Shown piece after piece: positions 21,687-33,900 of a stretch of 64,000 nt of DNA (within the stretch, counting starts at the first letter, position 1; each line of letters starts with the position of its first letter). Made by a program: the position numbers and the translations under genes. The stretch spans positions 1,328,610 through 1,392,609 of the forward strand of contig JALPQD010000409.1 in NCBI GenBank assembly GCA_023101885.1. Reading direction: 5' to 3'. The notes below the pieces were generated by a model, which did not search any database, was not told the DNA's origin, and was given only the letters and a program-made list of their open reading frames with translations. The stretch is from Typhlomys cinereus. Taxonomy: Eukaryota; Chordata; Mammalia; Rodentia; Platacanthomyidae.

Positions 21687-22278
21687 GACGTTCTATGATT
21701 GCCTGTCCCCGAGGGTTATGAGGGATGCTAGTGGAGTGGGTAAAATTCCAGGTCTGGTAGAAACTTGGAAAAGGCCTTACTAATAAAGCAAGGGCCATTA
21801 TCTGTTTTAAGTTGATCAGGCAAACCAAGGACAGCGAAGCATTGTAACATATGACTGACAGCGTGTTTAGATTTTTTCCCTGCATGTGCCATAGCCCAGC
21901 AGGCATGAGAGAATGTATCAATAGTGAGAAAGATATATTTAAGTTTACCATATGGAGGGTAATGAGTGATATCTGTTTGCCACAGGTTGTTAGGTCGTAA
22001 TCCATGGGGGTTAACTCCCATCTTTTGTAAAGGAGGGAGTTGATGAAAGGGTTGGCAGGACTTGCAAGTGCAGATGATTTTTTAAGATCCTTGATGGGCA
22101 CCAAAGGATATTTGTGATGGAGGCCTCTCCAGTTAATGTGGGTTAAAGCAGATGCCATCTTATCTGCCAGGGCATTTACTTCAAATAGAAACCCAGGCAG
22201 ATTTTGGTGACCTCGAAGGTGTTGGATGAAGATGGGATTAAGTCTTTGTTTGAGTAATAATTGTGCCGGTAGCATCAA
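21687..22278 (-). pseudogene. pol: Integrase core and N-terminal region, broken
   Basis: Two of the acidic catalytic regions can be read in sense direction: 'LWQTDITH' (first Asp, about 21975) and 'LKTDNGPCF' (second Asp, about 21805), followed by 'PRGQAIIERQNQT' carrying the catalytic Glu. This is the DDE strand-transfer core of retroviral integrases. Upstream sequence includes the end of RNase H and a Cys-containing zinc-binding remnant. The frame changes between the pieces, and the SINE at 21353 cuts the C-terminal part. Confidence 0.78.
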
Positions 22279-22283
22279 TGGAG

Positions 22284-22937
22284 TTATAAGGTAGAATCTA
22301 ATTTAATATAAGCATCAACTAGATTAGGCAGTAGGTTAACAACATAAAGGCTGTCAGAAAACAGATTAAAAGGCTCAGGTATAGTGCTCAGTGCTAATAC
22401 CACCGCAAACAATTCTTTAAATTGTGCCAAACCCTCAACCTCATGAGAGACCCACTTAAGGGGGAACAACGGTTGCCCCTTCTTAGGAGGGGAAAAAGCC
22501 ACCAAGGAGGCTCCTAGGCGCCCCCCATTGGTAAATACAGTAAAGAAGTTAGGGTCAGGTTGAGGGAGGAAGAACCTAGGGGGTCTCCAATCTAGTCTTA
22601 AAAATGAGCTCATCCATTTATGAGGGCCATAATGGCAATCAATCTTTCCTAAGTATCCTATAAGGGCTAAAGCAACCCTGTCATTATTTCTGTGAAGCCA
22701 GGTAAAGTCTGACAGCTTAAAAGGAACAACAAGAAGGTGAGGTTCCAGCCCAAATAACTAGGTGCAAGCATCTCTACCTTTGATAACACAGTCAGCAACT
22801 TGATCAGTTATAGAATAATCTCTAGGGGCTCTCCTGACTGAGAGGTAGATCCATTGAAGGGGGTCACTTCCTTGTGCCAACATGGCAGTACTTAACATCT
22901 TTCCAGAAAAAAGATAAAGAATGATGGGAAGCCCAGA
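22284..22937 (-). pseudogene. pol: RNase H and RT connection fragment
   Basis: A 109-codon frame (22613-22284) shows the RNase H start 'VFTNGGRLGAS' and later 'FSDSLYVVNLL', matching the positions of the catalytic Asp-containing strands in retroviral RNase H. The first catalytic Asp (FTDG in functional enzymes) is Asn here, so the copy is inactive even where open. The preceding RT connection (22614-22937) is in other frames and is cut by the L1 at 22951. Confidence 0.7.
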
Positions 22938-22950
22938 ATCATATCTCTTT

Positions 22951-25226
22951 TTTTTATTTCCACTTATATAAACTTAAAAGGTATACCAGTCCCCCCCTTC
23001 CTTCAACCCCCAATCCCCCTATACCCCCCACCCCCCTTCCCTCCCCATCCCCCAGTGCCCCCCCTCCCATCCGCGGAGCATCCTTTAACGAGCATGTCAA
23101 ACTCTCCTGTGGGTCCTCCTCTCCAATGAGTTGCAAGGATCCAGTGGCATTTCCTGAACCATTTCCTGTGTTTCCTTTAAGCATAGGAACACTACTGTGG
23201 CTGTCAATCCCTTGCCTCCAAGGATCCTAGTGCCTTTAGCAAATGCTAGACCTTGTGGAGACAATAGTGTGTTGAACATTGTGCGGGGCATGCAAAGTCC
23301 AATTACGATTGCTTCATTCCTAACTTGTGTGGAGAATCTTGCATATCACTACTCCTCCCATCCTTGTACTCTTACAATCTTACCACCCCGTCTTCCGCAA
23401 ATTTCCCTGAGCTTCAGGATGGGGAGAGATTAGTCTGGCCTAGTTCTAGGTGGTTGATATAGAGTCTCTGAAGTTCTGGATTATGGTTCATTGATTCATT
23501 TTTTTAAGTTTTGCTGCTTCTGCAATGCCCTTCACTCAATCCTGATGGGTATTGGATATGACCCCCTGGCCAGAGATAAAAACCTATTAAATTAGAGTCT
23601 TGTGATAAGAGTATATTCAAAGATAGATGTAATAAAATTAGGAAATCGTGGTGAGGGAGGGGTCAATCACCCATTTGCGATATGGTTACTTTCTATTTGC
23701 CAGACTATACACCCTCCACTTCTGGTAAGATCATACCCCATGGGTTGTAAGTGATCAGGAAGGAAAGTAAGTCTGTGAACTTAACCAGATGTCTCATTAC
23801 TTACTTGCAGTCCTTGATGGTGGCCTACTTTCTCTACTGTGACATGGTCCCCTCTCTCCTTGTTACTGTTGTGTCCCTCTTTGCCCATCTCTCCTGTTCA
23901 TAATCCTTGCAATTACTGTAGGTATTATAGAGATTTATCTTTGAGTGTCTCTATGGGTTTTGTACTAGGAGCTACCTATTAGAGAGTACATACAGCACTT
24001 AATTTTCTGTGTCTGGGATACTTCACACAATATAATTGTTTCTAATCCCATTCATTTCCCAGCAAATTCCATTAATTCATCATTTTTGATGGATGAGTAG
24101 TACTCCATTGTATAGATGTACCACAGTTTCCTTATAAAGTCGTCAACTCTTGGATATTTGGGTTGATTCCATGACTTTGGTATTGTAAACAGTGCTGCTA
24201 TGAACATCGTCATGCTCATGCTATCAAGGTGAATTTTTGCTGTATGGGGGGTTATTCCCAAAAGTGTAATTGCAGGGTCATATGGCATTTCAAGCTTTAA
24301 TTTCTTTAAGAATCTCCACATGGTTCGCCAGAGTGGCTGTATGAGCCTGCATTCCCACCAGCAATGTAGGAGAGTTCCCTTCTCTCCACATCCTCTCCAG
24401 CATGTGTTGTTGTTTGTATTGTGGATTTTTGCCATCCTGACCGGGGTGAGATGATATCTCAGGGAAGTTTTGATTTGCATTTCCCCGATGGCTAAGGAAG
24501 TGGAGCATTTTTTAAGATATTTGTTAGACATTTTAATTTCATCCCTGGTAAAGTTTCTTTTAAGTTCCAGGGCCCATTTTTTAATTGGGCCATTTGTTTC
24601 CTTAGTGTTTAGTTTTCTAAATTCTTTGTGCACTCTGGATAATAGAGCTCTATCAAATATGTGGTTAGTGAAGATTTTCTCCCATTCTGTGGGTTGCCTT
24701 TGAGCTCGTGTTACAACATCTTTATCTGAACAGAAGCTCTTTAATTTTACAAGATCCCAACTGTTGAATGGTGGTAGCAGTGACTGTGCCATTGGATGTC
24801 TGTTTAGGACCTGTTGGACTAGCCAATCATCTTGGGGGATTTCCCTACCCTTTCACCTATGGTTTTTATAGTCTCTGGCCATATATCAAGGTCCTTGATC
24901 CATTTGGAATTAAGACTTGTACATGGTGACAAGTACGGGTCCAGTTTTAATCTTCTACATATGGAGATCTAGTTTTGCCAGCACCATTTGTTGAAGATAC
25001 TGTTCTTTTTCCATTGGATTTTTTGGGCCCCTTTGTCAAAGACCAAATGGCTGTAGTTTTGTGGGCTTATATCTGGGTCTTCAAGCCTTATCCTTTGATC
25101 TGTGTGTCTGTTTTGGAGCCAGCACCAGGCTGTTTTTATAATTATGGGTTTGTAGTACAGACTAAGGTTTGGTATGGTGATACCTCCAACAGTGTTTTTG
25201 TTACTCAGGATTGTATTTGCTACAGG
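22951..25226 (-). mobile_element. 5'-truncated L1 inserted in proviral RT
   Basis: The reversed poly-A end at 22951 is followed by the C-rich 3' UTR, the ORF2 C-terminus and part of the RT-thumb region. A perfect 13-bp target duplication (atcatatctcttt at 22938-22950 and 25227-25239) marks the insertion. A long translated frame in this region runs from provirus RT straight into L1 ORF2 at 25226, an artefact of the junction. Confidence 0.92.
24052..25226 (-). pseudogene. L1 ORF2 C-terminal portion
   Basis: A 246-codon frame (24792-24052) covers the ORF2 C-terminal region ending 'ELMEFAGK', including the '[18 protein letters not shown]' block and the 'YIYTMEYYSSIK' block. A further piece to 25226 holds 'NKWCWQN'-type sequence. 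Compared with older copies it has few disruptions, pointing to a fairly recent insertion. It lacks the endonuclease and RT catalytic domains. Confidence 0.85.
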
Positions 25227-25239
25227 ATCATATCTCTTT

Positions 25240-26043
25240 AAGGCAGAATGATCTATTGCTCTTTGAATTTTGTGAAAAATCTGACGATGATAAGGATTGA
25301 GGTTCGCCTGGAAGGAGAGATCCAAGCCCTTCACAAGATCTAATAGGGGAGACAGTTCCTCAGTGGTAATAGGTATCCATGATCTCATCCAGTTAATTTC
25401 TCCCAGGGTTTTTTCGAGTTGAGGCAGTGTATAAGAATCTTTAATATGTAACTGAGGCTTAATAGGGGAGACCGTATCAAGGGACAGCACAGAGCCCAGA
25501 ATCTTAAAAGGAGGGACAGTCTGAATCTTATCAGGAGCCACTCTAAACTTGTTGGCCTCCAAGATAGTAAGGCATTCATTAGTAATTTTTTGGAGACTGG
25601 CGGGGGAGGGAGCCCCCAAAATTATATCATCCATATAAATGTAAAATAAAATATTAGGGCGGTTAAGCAAGGATAAAATATCTGTGACATAAAATACTGA
25701 CAAATTGGGAGGCTATTTGCCATTCCTTGAGGCAAGGTAGTACATTCATATCTTAAATCCGGCCCCCCAAAGTTAACAGAGGGAACAGAGAATGCAAATT
25801 TCTGCATCTTCTGGATGCAAGGGAATGGAGAAAAAACAATCTTTAATGTCAATAATAGTTAAATAATAATCTTTGGAAATAGCTGGAATCCAGGGCAGAC
25901 CCCTTTGAGGGGTCCCAAAAGGAATCATCCTTTCATTTATTTTTCTTAAGTCATGTAAAAGTCTCCATGAGCCGTTGGCCTTCTTAATAACAAAAACAGG
26001 GGAATTCCAAGGACTAGTAGATAGTCGTACATGTCCCAAAGAC
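25240..26043 (-). pseudogene. pol: Proviral reverse transcriptase, broken
   Basis: Sense-strand blocks in order: '[17 protein letters not shown]' with '[12 protein letters not shown]' (fingers, about 26030-25940), '[14 protein letters not shown]' (first catalytic Asp region, about 25860), 'TTLPQGMANS' (about 25740), 'YMDD' (about 25635) and a class II thumb/connection ('ITTEELSPLLDLVKG', about 25330). YMDD is the active-site motif of retroviral RT. At least two frameshifts separate these blocks. The N-terminus is cut by the insertion at 26044 and the C-terminus by the L1 at 25226. The block spellings are betaretrovirus-like. Confidence 0.82.
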
Positions 26044-26261
26044 TGCCACGTCCCTATTCAACTAATCTGATAGAATATGTCTCAGTTTGGAAAAGCCAAA
26101 GTATCATATTTTGGGATAAGGACATGGCTTTATTTAAGAGAAATAAGGAAAATATGGGAATTGTCAGGCCTTGGTGTTTCTTCCCAGCTCAGGCCTAAAG
26201 CCTGTCCCCTGAGGAAGGTCACAGTAATGCCTATGAACAGGGGCTGGACACTCTCTTCTAG

Positions 26262-26412
26262 ATAATTCGGGTTTTGCTTCTGGCAGGAAGAATTCTGGGA
26301 ATTAGGAGTGCCCCTTACCTAGGTTTTGTTTTTTGGGGATAATTCAAGTTTTGCCTCTTACAGGAAGAATTCTTCTGGGAATTAAGAGTATCCTTTCTTA
26401 GGGTTTTTTGGA
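26262..26412 (+). repeat. Tandem duplication, about 75-bp unit
   Basis: Two adjacent units share 'gataattc.ggttttgc.tctt', 'caggaagaattct', 'ctgggaattar' and 'ccttacctagg/ctttcttaggg' blocks. They lie inside the nested ERV fragment. No function is evident. Confidence 0.65.
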
Positions 26413-27330
26413 GCTAGCTTCCTGCTCTCTGTTCTAAAGAAGAAGCCTGCTTTTTAAGTTTTAGTCAAATACTAAATAGAAATTTCATGTCTAGTCACTT
26501 ACAATAAGTAGACTTGCTAGCCAGAATGTGTGCACTGATTTTAAGAAAATTAGAGAATAACTTCTGGAGTCTTAAAACATAGGTGGCTAAAATTCCCACC
26601 TATGTACTAACTCAGAAATTCCAGAAGTATAAGACTATGCTCTCAGTCCACTAGAACCTTAAAAGAAACTGTGATACCCTCTTACACTGGCTGAGGGCCA
26701 AGGAAGAGACCATCATGCCAGAAAGTCTAGATGCCAAGACTGCCCCTGGAGATGGTATTTGCAATCCAAACTGGGAGGATCCATGTCAGAAGCAAAAGGG
26801 GCCATGTCTTTCCTACCCCAAACAGCACTCTTATGAGAAATTACAGAGATGGATCATTCGAGTGCACTCCCACCAATGATCGCCTCTGCCCCGAAAGAGA
26901 CACCCTTGGCATATGGGGCCTGACTGGACCTCAGGTTTGGAGTATGCATGGTTCACAGATGGGTCATCTAACTGGCAATATGCTTCTGGAATTCCTCAAA
27001 GGAAGACATAAGCAACCTTACTATTAAAGGAATAGAAGGATGCTATTATAGAAGTTATTCTTTTAATAATTATATTGCTTAAGTGTTTTCTTCAATGCAT
27101 ACCTCAGTGCTCCATCCACAGAACCAGCTATAGCTTATGGGCCTTGAGTATCCAAGTGAAGGCCCCCCTTAGAGATGTGATTTAAGCTTGGATAGTAGAG
27201 ACTACATGAGCTGCATACATCTTCCCAAGTTAGAACCTGCTGCCATGCCTGGTGCCTATGTCGACCTGCCTGACTGAGAGTATCAACCTGGAGAGGACAA
27301 CAGCAAAAGCTCACGCTGGGACTTATGGGG

Positions 27331-27769
27331 TGTTGAGAACTCCTATAGTTAATTGTAAAATAAGTTCCTTGCTAAAAATCAATAGGAGAACATTGTGCCT
27401 CTGTATTTTAAAAGAAAGCAGTCTCTGTTAAAATGTGGGCTCAGCCCCATAGCTATCCGGTGAAGTATTATAGATTAGATAAGTTTGGAAATACTAAGAG
27501 AATGTTTCTGTTAAGCGCCTTTGCCTTGTAGCAATGGGTTAGGTTCTTGAAAAATGTCCACCCTGAAGGTGATTTTTGCTGACTAGAAAATTGTCTGTCT
27601 GTTATAGGTGCAACATTTTTTACCCTAAAATTTTCTGTATAAAAGTTGTCACGAAAGTTTCAATAAACGGGTTCAGGATTCACTCGGATGAGATTGAGCC
27701 GTGTGTGTTCTGTTCTCCACCCGGTCCTGGGGAGCCCTGGTCTCAAGGCCACGACTCTGGTCTGTGACA
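27331..27769 (+). repeat. LTR of the nested plus-strand ERV
   Basis: It begins TGTTGAGAAC and ends GTGACA. TATAAAA is at 27638-27644 and AATAAA at 27662-27667, followed by a U5-like GC-richer end. At 439 bp it differs from the other LTRs in the window, though the sequence just upstream resembles U3 of the 9354 family. Orientation is opposite to the host provirus. Confidence 0.7.
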
Positions 27770-27775
27770 AAAGAA

Positions 27776-28400
27776 AATTGCTGTTCTATAAGTATATGAA
27801 GCTGTTGTAATTTGATAGCAGGTAGTGGCCACTACTCAACCCATATAGGGTCTCCTGGTGTCCATTGAATTTTAGAGACCAGGGGGTGAGCAGTGGCCTT
27901 TGCGATTGGGGGTGAACTGGAGGATGATTCTGCCTTAGGTGCTTAAAATAAGGGTCATTCCAGTAATTTGGGTCACTAGCCCTGCTGGCCTCAAACTGTT
28001 GTTCATACTTGTCATGATCAAATACATCCTCATAAAAGCCCTCATGATCAGTTGTAATATAGGCCTCAGCTTCTTCAAGAATATCCTGGCCCAGAAGATT
28101 AGCGGTAAGACCAGATACCACTAGGGGGAGCACCTCTCCATGGTTCCCCTTGGGATCATAACAGGACTGGTAATCAGTAGTCTCCCAGGAGGTAGACTGT
28201 CCACCCACGCCTAGTAATGGGGGGCCCCCTGACCAGCCACCAGGCTGAAGGCACTTCCTCTTTTCTTATGACTGTGCAGTCAGCCCCTGTGTCAATGAGG
28301 AACGTGAAACTCTTTCCGCCAATGGTGAGGGACAGCTTAGGTCTCAGCCCCAGGACTAGAGGCACAGTCCAATGATCTCTAATAGCTGTCTTCCCCTTAT
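27776..28400 (-). pseudogene. pro: Proviral protease and start of RT, broken
   Basis: The sense strand shows 'FLIDTGADCTVI' (about 28295), the aspartic protease active site, and 'NLLGQDIL' (about 28080), the second conserved block. Further on, in another frame, comes the RT N-terminal 'WPLPAIKLQQLHILIEQQ' block, which ends at the nested insertion at 27769. The protease processes Gag-Pro-Pol in the virion. A frameshift near 28200 separates the two protease blocks. Confidence 0.75.
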
Positions 28401-29064
28401 TTAATGGGGCTGGGGATGGCCGCGGAGGGAGTTTAAGGGCTTCCCTTGAATGTCCACTTTAGATCTGCAGTCTTTATCCCAGTGGAGTCCCTTTCTACAT
28501 CTCGGGCAGGAGGTCCAAGGACCCTCCCATGGTGGGGCTTTAGCCTTAAGTGGGCACTCGCTTCTAAAATGACCCTCTCGCACACAGCCAAAGCAATTTT
28601 GTTCCCCTTTTCCAGGGAGAACTTGCTGGAGGGCACACACCAGGGTGTCAATTGATTCCTGCTTGTCAGCTTCTCTGCCCGATTGCAAAGCCATAGCCAT
28701 GGCTTTAGCATTGGCCTGGGCAGTGTGGGAAGTAGTGCCTATGTCCCTGGTGGCTAAAATCCACCCAGCCATATTTTTGTCCTTAAGACCTTCACAGGCC
28801 AGCTTGTAATCCTGATTCATACCTTCCCAGACTAGAGATCTTTCAAGCTGCTCTCGTATAGGCCCTGGGGGGACCTTAAGGACTAGGCTTTTCTCAACCC
28901 TCTCAATGAAAGAGGTGAGGTCCTCATTTGGTCTGTGGGACAATCCAGAAATGGGGGACTCAGTTGGGCCATCATCTAGCCTTTTCCAGGCATTTAGTGC
29001 CTGCAGTCCTCACTTGGTCTCTATAGGGGTCAGAGAGACCTGCCTGTTGAGCCCCGGTAGAATA
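28401..29064 (-). pseudogene. gag: Proviral gag: capsid C-terminus and nucleocapsid
   Basis: A 180-codon frame (28943-28401) carries a major-homology-region-like segment ('RPNEDLTSFIERVEKSL') and two CCHC zinc knuckles, CFGCVREGHFRSEC and CPRCRKGLHWDKDC, both with intact C-x2-C-x4-H-x4-C spacing. These package genomic RNA in orthoretroviruses. Upstream capsid sequence continues to about 29064 but contains a stop ('ETK*' in sense), and then the frame is lost at the old SINE. Matrix and the N-terminal capsid are missing. Confidence 0.78.
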
Positions 29065-29101
29065 TTGGACTTCAAACTCAGGGGTTGAGATGCTGCCTCA
29101 C
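29065..29101 (+). mobile_element. Head of an old tRNA-derived SINE (left part)
   Basis: 'aaactcaggggttgagatg' followed by 'ctgcctcac' aligns with the SINE head (ggctcaggggttaagcctctgcc). The rest of the element is found at 35716 after the intervening L1. The repeated ctgcctcac at both junctions is the L1 target duplication. Confidence 0.65.
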
Positions 29102-29868
29102 AGGATCCAGGTGAACTGTAACATCAGCAGCAGCTCTCCCCTTTGTGCCCAGGACACTCATGGTCCCGGGAAGACACACTGTTCCTCAGGTAAATCCCCC
29201 AAGACCCCAGGTCACCTGTCCATCCCAGCTTCTCCCATCAGCCAGAGCAGCACCTAGTCTGATACGGGCTAGGGAGGGCCACTAGGCCACACCCCAGGTC
29301 CCAGGTGATCTGTATCTTCACAAGCAGCTCTCCCCTTTATTCCCTGGATACCCACAGTCCAAGAAGGAGACACTGCTACTCAGAATTCAACAGAGTCCAA
29401 AGAAACCCCAAGCAAAGCTCTAGGAAACAAATGACATACATCTGAAGTCCTCCAAAATCATCCTATCAAATGGGAGAGATTCTTCACATTCAGCCCAAAG
29501 ATAAGTAAACCCCTTTTTACTATCCTGCTTTTTCAGTTATTAGTCACTGTAGATTAACTTTTCCACATAGCATCCCAAAACATTTATAACTTCAGGGACT
29601 ATACCGCTCACCCTCACATATCACCAAGGTACTAAATCGTAAAAGTGCACTACCATACTAATATTCACCCTCTGTCCACTAAACCTGAATTAATTGATGT
29701 AGTAACAGTCTAATAGCCTCATCTAGGAAACAACAATAACAACAGATAAGCGTGCCCAATTCCAAGACAAACACTAGTAATAACTACTCAAGAGGAGTAA
29801 TACCAAGTAATTCAGTTCAGTCAAAAACACACAGAAACTGAAAGAAGGTATTAAGAGACAAAACAATA

Positions 29869-30923
29869 ATGCCCAAGTCACAGTGCAAATCCATGAGAAA
29901 CAAAACACAAGAAAACAAATCTCCCACCAAAACAATTAACCCCATAATGATAGATTCCAACCAGAACAAATTCACAGAAAATACCCATGAAAGCCAGACA
30001 CAAGATAATGACTTTCAAAGCATGATCATTACCATGATCAATACTATGAAAGAGGAAATACAGGAACAGTTAAATAACCACATCAAACACTTTGAACAGG
30101 AACACAACAAACACATGAAAGAGTTGAGTAAAATAGTTCAAGAAACAAAAATAGGCATAGAGCAGTTAAAACACTCTCAAGCAGAGTTTAAAATTGAACT
30201 AAAAGACAAGTTATTTTCAACCCAAAACTCAACAGAGAGTCATAGCAGAACTAATGAAGCAGAAAATAGAATTTCAGATCTTGAAGAGAAAGTGGAAGAA
30301 TTAACCAGCTCAATGGAAAAGGTTGTCAAAGCAAAAAAGATACTCGAGAGAAATATTCAAGAATTATGGGACACCCTGAAGAAGGCTAATATGCACATAC
30401 ATGGAATACTAGAGCAAGAATGCCAAAATACCACACCTGAGGAAATTTTTCAAACTATCATCAAGGAAATCTTTACTTATCTAAAGAATGAGAGGCCTAT
30501 CCAAATACAAGAGGCATTCGACACCCCAAATAGATATGACCAAAATAGAAACTTGCCATGGCAAGTAATAATCAAAACCCTCCACATTCAAGACAAAGAA
30601 AAGGTGCTGAAAGCTTCAAGGGAAAAAAAAGTCACTTTTGAAGGTAAACCTATTAAAATAACAAATGACTTTTCAATAGAAACAGTAAAAGCAAGAAGAG
30701 CTTAGAGAGATGTACTTCAAGTATTGAATGAGCAAAAATGTCAACCCAGGCTGATATACCTGGCAAAATTTTCTGATACGACTGAGGGAAAAAGAAAAGT
30801 TTTCTAGCACAAAGACAACTTGAAGGCTTACATGTCTACTCAACCAGGCCTTCAAAAAATTCTAGAAAAGATACTCAAGCTTGAACAAAAGAACAAGCAT
30901 ATCCAGGACAGTAGGGAAGTATA
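29869..30923 (+). pseudogene. L1 ORF1 (RNA-binding chaperone), broken
   Basis: An open 278-codon frame from ATG at 29869 carries a polar N-terminus, a long coiled coil (roughly residues 50-165, heptads such as 'LEEKVEELTSSMEKVVKAKK'), and the RRM and C-terminal domain ('MHIHGI', 'PWQVIIKTLHIQDKEKVL', 'TFEGKPIKITNDFS'). L1 ORF1p forms trimers that coat L1 RNA. A TGG-to-TAG change at about 30704 stops it before the last 70 or so codons, which continue in frame to about 30923 with further stops. The usual length is near 350 residues. Confidence 0.88.
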
Positions 30924-30976
30924 ATACCACCAAAACATAAAGGTCAAATAATACACTTACGAACGCCATTAAACAT

Positions 30977-33900
30977 AAATGCGTCTAGAATTAAAAGTAA
31001 TTTCTCCATTATAACATTAAATGTCAATGGAATTGACTCACCGATCAAGAGACACAGATTACAAACTTGGATTAAAAATCACAACCGATCAGTCTGCTGC
31101 CTTCAGGAAACTTCTCACCACAAAAGATAGGCACATCCTAAAAATAGAAGGCTGGTCCAAAATTCTGCAAGCTAATGGAATCTTCAAACCAAAAAATATC
31201 ATAAGACACAGATGGATGATACATTATAGTCAATGGTAAAATTCACCAAGAAGACTTCACAATACTGAAAATATATGCCCATAATACTGGCTCCTCCACA
31301 TTCGTTAAGCAAATGGTACAGTGTCTAAAGCAAGAAATCAATCCCCAATTGACAATTCCTGGGGATTTCAATACTGCCCTCTCAACATGGGATAGATCAA
31401 CAAGTCAAAAACTTAACAGAGACACATAGGAACTTAATTAAACGCTTACTGAAATGGACCTTAGAGATCTTTATCAAACTTTTCATCCACACATTTTTCT
31501 CAGCAGCACATGGAACTTTCTCCAAAATAGATCACATATTGGGCCATAAAACAAATATCCACATATACAGGAAAGGTGAAATTCTAGCCTGTACCCTACC
31601 AGACCACCATGGTCTAAAGCTTGACATCCGCAAAACAACAAACAACAGAAAATGCTCTAACTTCTGGAAACTAAACACTATGATGCTGAATGAGAATTGG
31701 GTTCAAGAATCATAAAGGAAATTCAAGATTTCCTGGAAGCTAACGATAATGAAAATACAACTTATCAAATGTTTTGAGACACAATGAAAGCTGTCCTAAG
31801 AGGTAAGTTCATAGCTTTTAATGCATACATCAAAAAAATAGAAACATCACAAATAAATAACTTAACAATGCAGCTTAAAGTTTTACAGATACAAGAGCAA
31901 TGCATCCCAAAAGCAGTAGAAGAGAGGAGATTAGCAATATCAGGGGAGAAATATCTGAAACTGAGATAAGTAAAATGATACAGAGAATCAACCAGTCAAA
32001 AAGCTGGTTCTTTGAAAAAATTAATAAGATATATATACCTCTAGATAAACTAAGCAAAAACAAGAGAGAGAAACCCAAATTAACGAAATTAGAAATGAAA
32101 ATGAAGTTATCACTACTGATACCCATGAAATTCAGAGTATTATAACATCATATTTCAAAAAATTATACTCTGTGGAATTTGATAACATAAAAGAGATGGA
32201 TGAATTCCTAAGTAAGCACAACTTACCTAAATTGAATCAGGAAGTTTTTAAATTATTTAAGTTTTCCTATAACATATGAATCAATCAATGAAGTAATCTC
32301 TAATCTTCCCACCAAAATATGTCCTGGACCAGATGGATTCAGCACAGAGTTCTACCAGACATTTAAGGAACAAATAATAGCAATACTCCTTAAACTGTTC
32401 AATCAAATAGCAAAGTTAGGAACACTACCAAATTCTTTCTATGAAGCTAATATCGTCTTAATCCCAAAACATAATAAAGATACACTTAAAAAAGAAAACT
32501 ATAGGCCAATATCTTTTATGAACACAGATGCAAAGATTTTCAACAAAATCTTAGGAAATCGGAATCTAACACATATCAAAAAGATCATTTCACAGTGATC
32601 AAGTAAGCTTTATTCCAAGCACAAAAGTTTGGTTCAACATATGCAAATCAGTAATGTAATTCACCATATAAACCAATCCAAAATTGAAGACCATGAGATA
32701 CTCTCAATAGATGCAGAAAAAGCTTTTGACAAGGTCCAACAGAAGGCTTTTATGACCAAAAACCTAGAGACAGTTGGAATGGAAGGAACCTTTATCAATA
32801 CAATAAAAGCTGTATACAACAAGCCATCAGTAAGGATTATGCTCAATGGGGAAAAACTAGAAGCATTCCCACTTTGATCAGGAACTAGAAAAGGCTGTCC
32901 ACTCTCACCACTTCTATTCAATATTGTATTTAAAGTCTTAGCTGGAGCCATAAGACAAGAAAGGGAGATAAAAGGGATTCAATTCGGCAAGGTAGGAGTC
33001 AAGTTATCTCTATTTACAGATGACATGATTGTATACCTGAGTGATCCCAAACACTCCACCAGGAAAATCCTGGAATATAGAAGTTCAGCAGGGTAGCAGG
33101 ATACAAAATAAATGTGTAAAAATCAGTGGCCTTCCTCTATGTCCAAGAAAATAGAAGTGAAAAAGCTCTAAGATAAACAACCCCATTTACTATAGCCTCT
33201 AAAAAAAGAAATACCTTCTTATAAACCTATCCAAGGAAGTAAGAGACCTTTACAATGAAAACATTAAACCCTAAAGAAAGAAATTACAGAAAACACCAGA
33301 AGGTGGAAAGGTCTCGCATGTTCCTGGATTGGCAGAATGAATATCATAAAAATGACCATCCTACTAAAGGAAATTTACAGATTCAATGTTATACCAATCA
33401 AAATCCCTAATCAATTCTTTAAAGAAGTTGATCAAACAATCTCAAAATTCATATGGAGGCACAAAAGACCCAGGATAGCAAAAATAATCCTGAGTAACAA
33501 AAACATTGCTAGAGATATCATCATACCAAACCTTAATCTATACTACAAATCCATAGTTATAAAAACAGCCTGGCACTGGCTCCAAAATAGGCACACAGAT
33601 CAATGGATAAGGGGTGAAGACCCAGATATAAGCCCACATAATTACAGCCATTTGATCTTTGACAAGGGGGCCCAAAAATCCAATGGAAAAAGAACAGCAT
33701 CTTCAACAAATGGTGCTGGCAAAACTGGATGTCCACATGCAGAAGATTAAAACTGAATCTGTACTTGTCACCATGTACAAGACTTAATTCCAAATGGATC
33801 AAGGACCTCAATATAAGGCCAGAAACCATAAAAACCTTAGTTGAAAGGATAGGGAACTCTTTCAAGCTGATTGGACTAGGCCAACAGTTCCTAAATGGAA

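Larger units (their letters stand above)
26044..27769 (+). mobile_element. Plus-strand ERV fragment with 3' LTR nested in proviral RT
   Basis: The insert splits RT: sequence for the RT N-terminus ends at about 27776 and resumes at 26043. The flanks aaagac (26038-26043) and aaagaa (27770-27775) suggest a 6-bp target duplication with one mismatch. Inside are a tandemly repeated 75-bp block (26262-26412), a trace of RNase H (AWFTDGSSNWQ in sense at about 26936-26968), sequence related to the pre-LTR region and U3 of the 9354 element (27070-27330), and an LTR. It looks 5'-deleted or recombinant, since no matching 5' LTR starts at 26044. Confidence 0.6.
18090..29064 (-). mobile_element. Betaretrovirus-like provirus, minus strand, multiply interrupted
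   Basis: From right to left the minus strand carries gag (capsid, two zinc knuckles), protease, RT, RNase H, integrase, env and a 3' LTR, the order of an orthoretrovirus. RT, protease and integrase blocks look class II (betaretroviral), while env has a gamma-type transmembrane subunit. The 5' LTR, leader and matrix are absent: gag breaks at about 29064 where an old SINE and an L1 follow. Nested insertions lie at 20810-21270, 21353-21672, 22951-25226 and 26044-27769. Every gene has stops or frameshifts, so it is a relic. Confidence 0.85.

Noticed and set aside
24969..25703. A 244-codon frame apparently fusing retroviral RT to another protein
   Set aside because: The second half is L1 ORF2 entered at the insertion junction at 25226; the target duplication at 25227-25239 shows that it is not a natural fusion.
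18090..29064. Domesticated retroviral gene such as a syncytin
   Set aside because: The surface subunit is split by several stops and frameshifts and an in-frame stop precedes TM; only the TM stretch stays open, which does not by itself show selection.
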